From assembly GCA_016839875.1 (NCBI GenBank), contig JAEOTK010000037.1, positions 1 through 6,435 on the forward strand: DNA of 6,435 nucleotides. The letters run 5' to 3'. Each line of letters opens with the position of its first letter. The stretch's first letter is position 1. The notes below the pieces were generated by a model. That model made no database searches. It was not told where the DNA came from and worked only from the letters and a program-made list of their open reading frames with translations. Below, one piece after another: positions 4,791-6,435 of this stretch. This DNA comes from Candidatus Heimdallarchaeota archaeon (GTDB lineage: Archaea; Asgardarchaeota; Heimdallarchaeia; Heimdallarchaeales; Heimdallarchaeaceae). The position numbers and the translations under genes are program-made.

Positions 4791-5823
4791 TAATAAAACA
4801 GAAAAAACAATCCTGGGAGTAATTGGGAGTTTAGTAGAATTTCCATTAGATACAGAAACTGACGAATATATTATAAATGAAAAGCTAAGAATTAAACCTT
4901 CAAGTGAGGGGATAATGAAATTTGGAAATAAACGTTTGAAGGATTTTGAAAAAGAGTATGAATCGAGTTTAAATTCCTTAGTATCTAAAGGACTTCTGAA
5001 TCAAAAGGATAATCTCTATGAAATTACTGATGATGGAAAAACAATCGGTAATGATGTTAGGAATCAATGGCTCATAGATTTCTACAATGATTTCTTAGTA
5101 AGAAGTGCTGAAAGCAAAGCACACGCAATTTTTTGTGAGAAAGTTTTTGGCAAAAACTTATGTCAGTATAACGTTCTAGATTTAGAACAATTAGATACAA
5201 TGCTTGAAGTTATGAACCTACAACCCAATCAATTAGTTTTAGATATTGGATGTGGCTTGGGAAAAATATCGGAATATATCGTAGAAAAAACAGGTGTTTC
5301 ACTAATTGGCATTGACAATGCACCAAAGGTTGTAGAATGGGCTCAAAATAACACTAAGGCTGAACAAGGAGAATTAGTTTTTCAAGTTGGAGATCTAAAT
5401 AAGTTAGAGTTTCCTAAAGAGAAGTTTGATGCAGTAATCTCAATTGATACATTATATTATGCCAAAGATTTCAATGAAATTCTAAAGCAGATGAAAGAGA
5501 TATCAAAACCTAAAGGACAAATGGGAATCTTCTATGCTGAAGGAAAAAAACCTGAAGAATCACTAGAAAAAATGAAACCTAAAAACACTAAAGTTGGTCA
5601 GGCTTTAGTCGAGAATGGATTGCAATACACAATAACAGAGTTTACATCAAATGGTCGTGAAGTATGGGCAAGAGAACTTGAAGTTGCACAAGAATTAGAA
5701 GAGATGTTCAAAGAAGAGGGGAATCATGATCTATGTCAGCAAAGAATTGTACAAAGTAAGGAGATGATTCAAAAAGTAGATCAACAACTTGAAAGACGTT
5801 ATTTCTATCATGTTCAGAAATAA
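4786..5823 (+). CDS. SAM-dependent class I methyltransferase with N-terminal winged-helix-like domain
   Basis: A 345-residue two-part protein. Residues 1-95 look like a winged-helix domain: helices around TEKTILGVIGSLVEF and FEKEYESSLNSLVSKGLL, then a wing-like LNQKDNLYEITDDGKTIGND. From about 105 on it is a Rossmann-fold methyltransferase: DLEQLDTMLEVMNL leads into motif I VLDIGCGLGKISEYI (151-165), the acidic residue after strand 2 is Asp177 in IGIDNAPKVVEWA, and motif II is FDAVISIDTLYYAKDF (214-229). A conserved-looking C-terminal part has KPKGQMGIFYAEG and KMKPKNTKVGQALVENGLQY. All SAM-binding features are intact. The catalytic half resembles bacterial (especially Firmicute-type) small-molecule methyltransferases of unknown substrate; N- or O-methylation of a metabolite is likely. 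The winged helix may bind DNA, possibly its own promoter, or hold the substrate as in some O-methyltransferases. The start is fixed by a TATA box 25 bases upstream. Confidence 0.85.
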   Translation: MCNKTEKTILGVIGSLVEFPLDTETDEYIINEKLRIKPSSEGIMKFGNKRLKDFEKEYESSLNSLVSKGLLNQKDNLYEITDDGKTIGNDVRNQWLIDFYNDFLVRSAESKAHAIFCEKVFGKNLCQYNVLDLEQLDTMLEVMNLQPNQLVLDIGCGLGKISEYIVEKTGVSLIGIDNAPKVVEWAQNNTKAEQGELVFQVGDLNKLEFPKEKFDAVISIDTLYYAKDFNEILKQMKEISKPKGQMGIFYAEGKKPEESLEKMKPKNTKVGQALVENGLQYTITEFTSNGREVWARELEVAQELEEMFKEEGNHDLCQQRIVQSKEMIQKVDQQLERRYFYHVQK

Positions 5824-5844
5824 TATAATAGTTCCTAAAATCTT

Positions 5845-5860
5845 GAATCAAATCTGATTC
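5845..5860. repeat. Second copy of the GAATCA...TGATTC palindrome
   Basis: GAATCAAATCTGATTC, with the following CA, differs from the palindrome at 4671-4687 by one inserted base and one substitution. It lies 22 bases after the methyltransferase stop and about 40 bases before the probable TATA box of the beta-helix gene. A further GGAATC at 5876-5881 is the inverse of GATTCC at 5856-5861. It may be a shared binding site or a weak hairpin at the methyltransferase mRNA end. Confidence 0.4.
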
Positions 5861-5899
5861 CACATGTTCAGATAGGGAATCTTTATCACAAAATTTTTG

Positions 5900-5908
5900 A
5901 ATAAATTT
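5900..5908 (+). promoter_or_regulatory. Possible TATA box for the beta-helix protein gene
   Basis: AATAAATTT, in the AT-rich gap after the methyltransferase gene, would start transcription near 5930, leaving a leader of about 46 bases that contains a Shine-Dalgarno motif. Several AT-rich alternatives exist nearby. Confidence 0.3.
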
Positions 5909-5962
5909 AAGAATTAAGAAGTAGAAAAAGAATTATGCAAAATTCTTTGCACAATGATGCTT

Positions 5963-5967
5963 AGGAG
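5963..5967 (+). promoter_or_regulatory. Shine-Dalgarno motif AGGAG before the beta-helix gene
   Basis: AGGAG sits 8 bases before the ATG at 5976. It decides this start and contrasts with the leaderless-type starts of most neighbouring genes. Confidence 0.6.
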
Positions 5968-5975
5968 ACTTTATC

Positions 5976-6435
5976 ATGAAAACAAAAAATATTTTTAGGA
6001 AAAATCTGTGGATGATCATTTTAATTTGTTTAATCACTCCACTAGTATCTTCTGTTTCAAATACGTCTTTTGCAAAATCTAAATCAATACAACCTTATGA
6101 ATTTAGATTAGATGCTTTAACTCCGAGTGATCCCATTCGTATTGAAAATAATGACAATTTCACAGATTATGGATTTCCAGGTACTGGAACACCAAGCGAT
6201 CCTTATAGAATTGAAGATTTGAATATAACAACTTCAGCGACTTATGGAATTTACGTTACCAGTACAATTAAGAATTTCATCATTCAAAACTGCTATATCA
6301 ATGCTGCCGATTATGGAATTTATTTCACAGGTGTAAGCTTCAACATTGCAACAATTGATAATAATGTAATTGAAAGAAATACACAATATGGAATCTATAT
6401 AGAAGATTCTTTGAAAGTAAATGTTACGAATAACA
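5976..6435 (+). CDS. Secreted right-handed parallel beta-helix protein, N-terminal part (3' end outside window)
   Basis: The first 153 residues of a gene that runs off the right edge. Residues 1-12 are basic (MKTKNIFRKN), followed by a hydrophobic core (about 12-27) and SSVSNTSFAKS, giving a Sec signal peptide with probable cleavage near residue 33. After it come two related segments, TPSDPIRIENNDNF (49-62) and GTGTPSDPYRIEDLNI (69-84); the second is the classic lead-in to NosD/PbH1-type beta-helix proteins ('GTGT..dPy.Ie...I'). Three coils are visible with YGIY at 90-93, 113-116 and 138-141, spaced 23 and 25 residues, and Asn-rich turns (IDNNVIERN). Such proteins are cell-surface or secreted and bind carbohydrates or act as adhesins; they are numerous in Asgard archaeal genomes as I recall. 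Length and anchor type are unknown because the gene is cut. Confidence 0.88.
   Translation, partial: MKTKNIFRKNLWMIILICLITPLVSSVSNTSFAKSKSIQPYEFRLDALTPSDPIRIENNDNFTDYGFPGTGTPSDPYRIEDLNITTSATYGIYVTSTIKNFIIQNCYINAADYGIYFTGVSFNIATIDNNVIERNTQYGIYIEDSLKVNVTNN

Noticed and set aside
1..6435. tRNA, rRNA, CRISPR array, transposase or IS ends
   Set aside because: I looked for cloverleaf-like segments, regularly spaced direct repeats and transposase motifs and saw none that held up; a computed search could still find a weak one.

Overview
The window is AT-rich and archaeal in character. Most genes have a TATA-like box about 25-35 bases before the start codon and no Shine-Dalgarno motif, which points to leaderless or nearly leaderless mRNAs. 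Gene content fits an archaeon: an F420-type luciferase-like oxidoreductase, the tail of a flavodiiron (FprA-type) protein, and a secreted parallel beta-helix protein opening with the 'GTGTPSDPYRIE' motif. That motif style, as I recall it, is abundant in Asgard archaea (Loki-, Thor- and Heimdallarchaeia). The Asgard assignment is inference; no rRNA or eukaryotic-signature gene is present to confirm it.

Layout, left to right. Bases 3-188 hold the C-terminal end of an alpha/beta hydrolase, followed by a weak terminator. A promoter then leads into a short ORF (370-594) with a signal-peptide-like N-terminus. On the minus strand, a luciferase-like F420-dependent oxidoreductase (876-1805) is followed by a small two-helix membrane ORF that has a stop at codon 4 (673-861). 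A gene-poor stretch (about 1839-2072) carries a promoter-like element with no clear gene. A flavodiiron C-terminal remnant (2073-2309, minus) comes next.

The remnant abuts, head to head, a compact two-gene unit: a 66-residue basic helical protein (2369-2569) and a 190-residue nucleotidyltransferase (2574-3146), four bases apart. This looks like a toxin-antitoxin-type NTase module. A small multi-pass membrane protein (3191-3682) follows, convergent with a carbon-nitrogen hydrolase (3709-4611, minus) that keeps its Glu-Lys-Cys triad.

Across a 174-base divergent promoter region packed with inverted repeats lies a SAM-dependent methyltransferase with an N-terminal winged-helix-like domain (4786-5823). 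A near-copy of one of those palindromes recurs after this gene, upstream of the truncated beta-helix gene (5976-6435). The most interesting parts are the NTase pair beside the broken flavodiiron gene, and the methyltransferase with palindromes on both sides, which may be self-regulated. Apart from the NTase pair the genes look like independent accessory genes, not one pathway.
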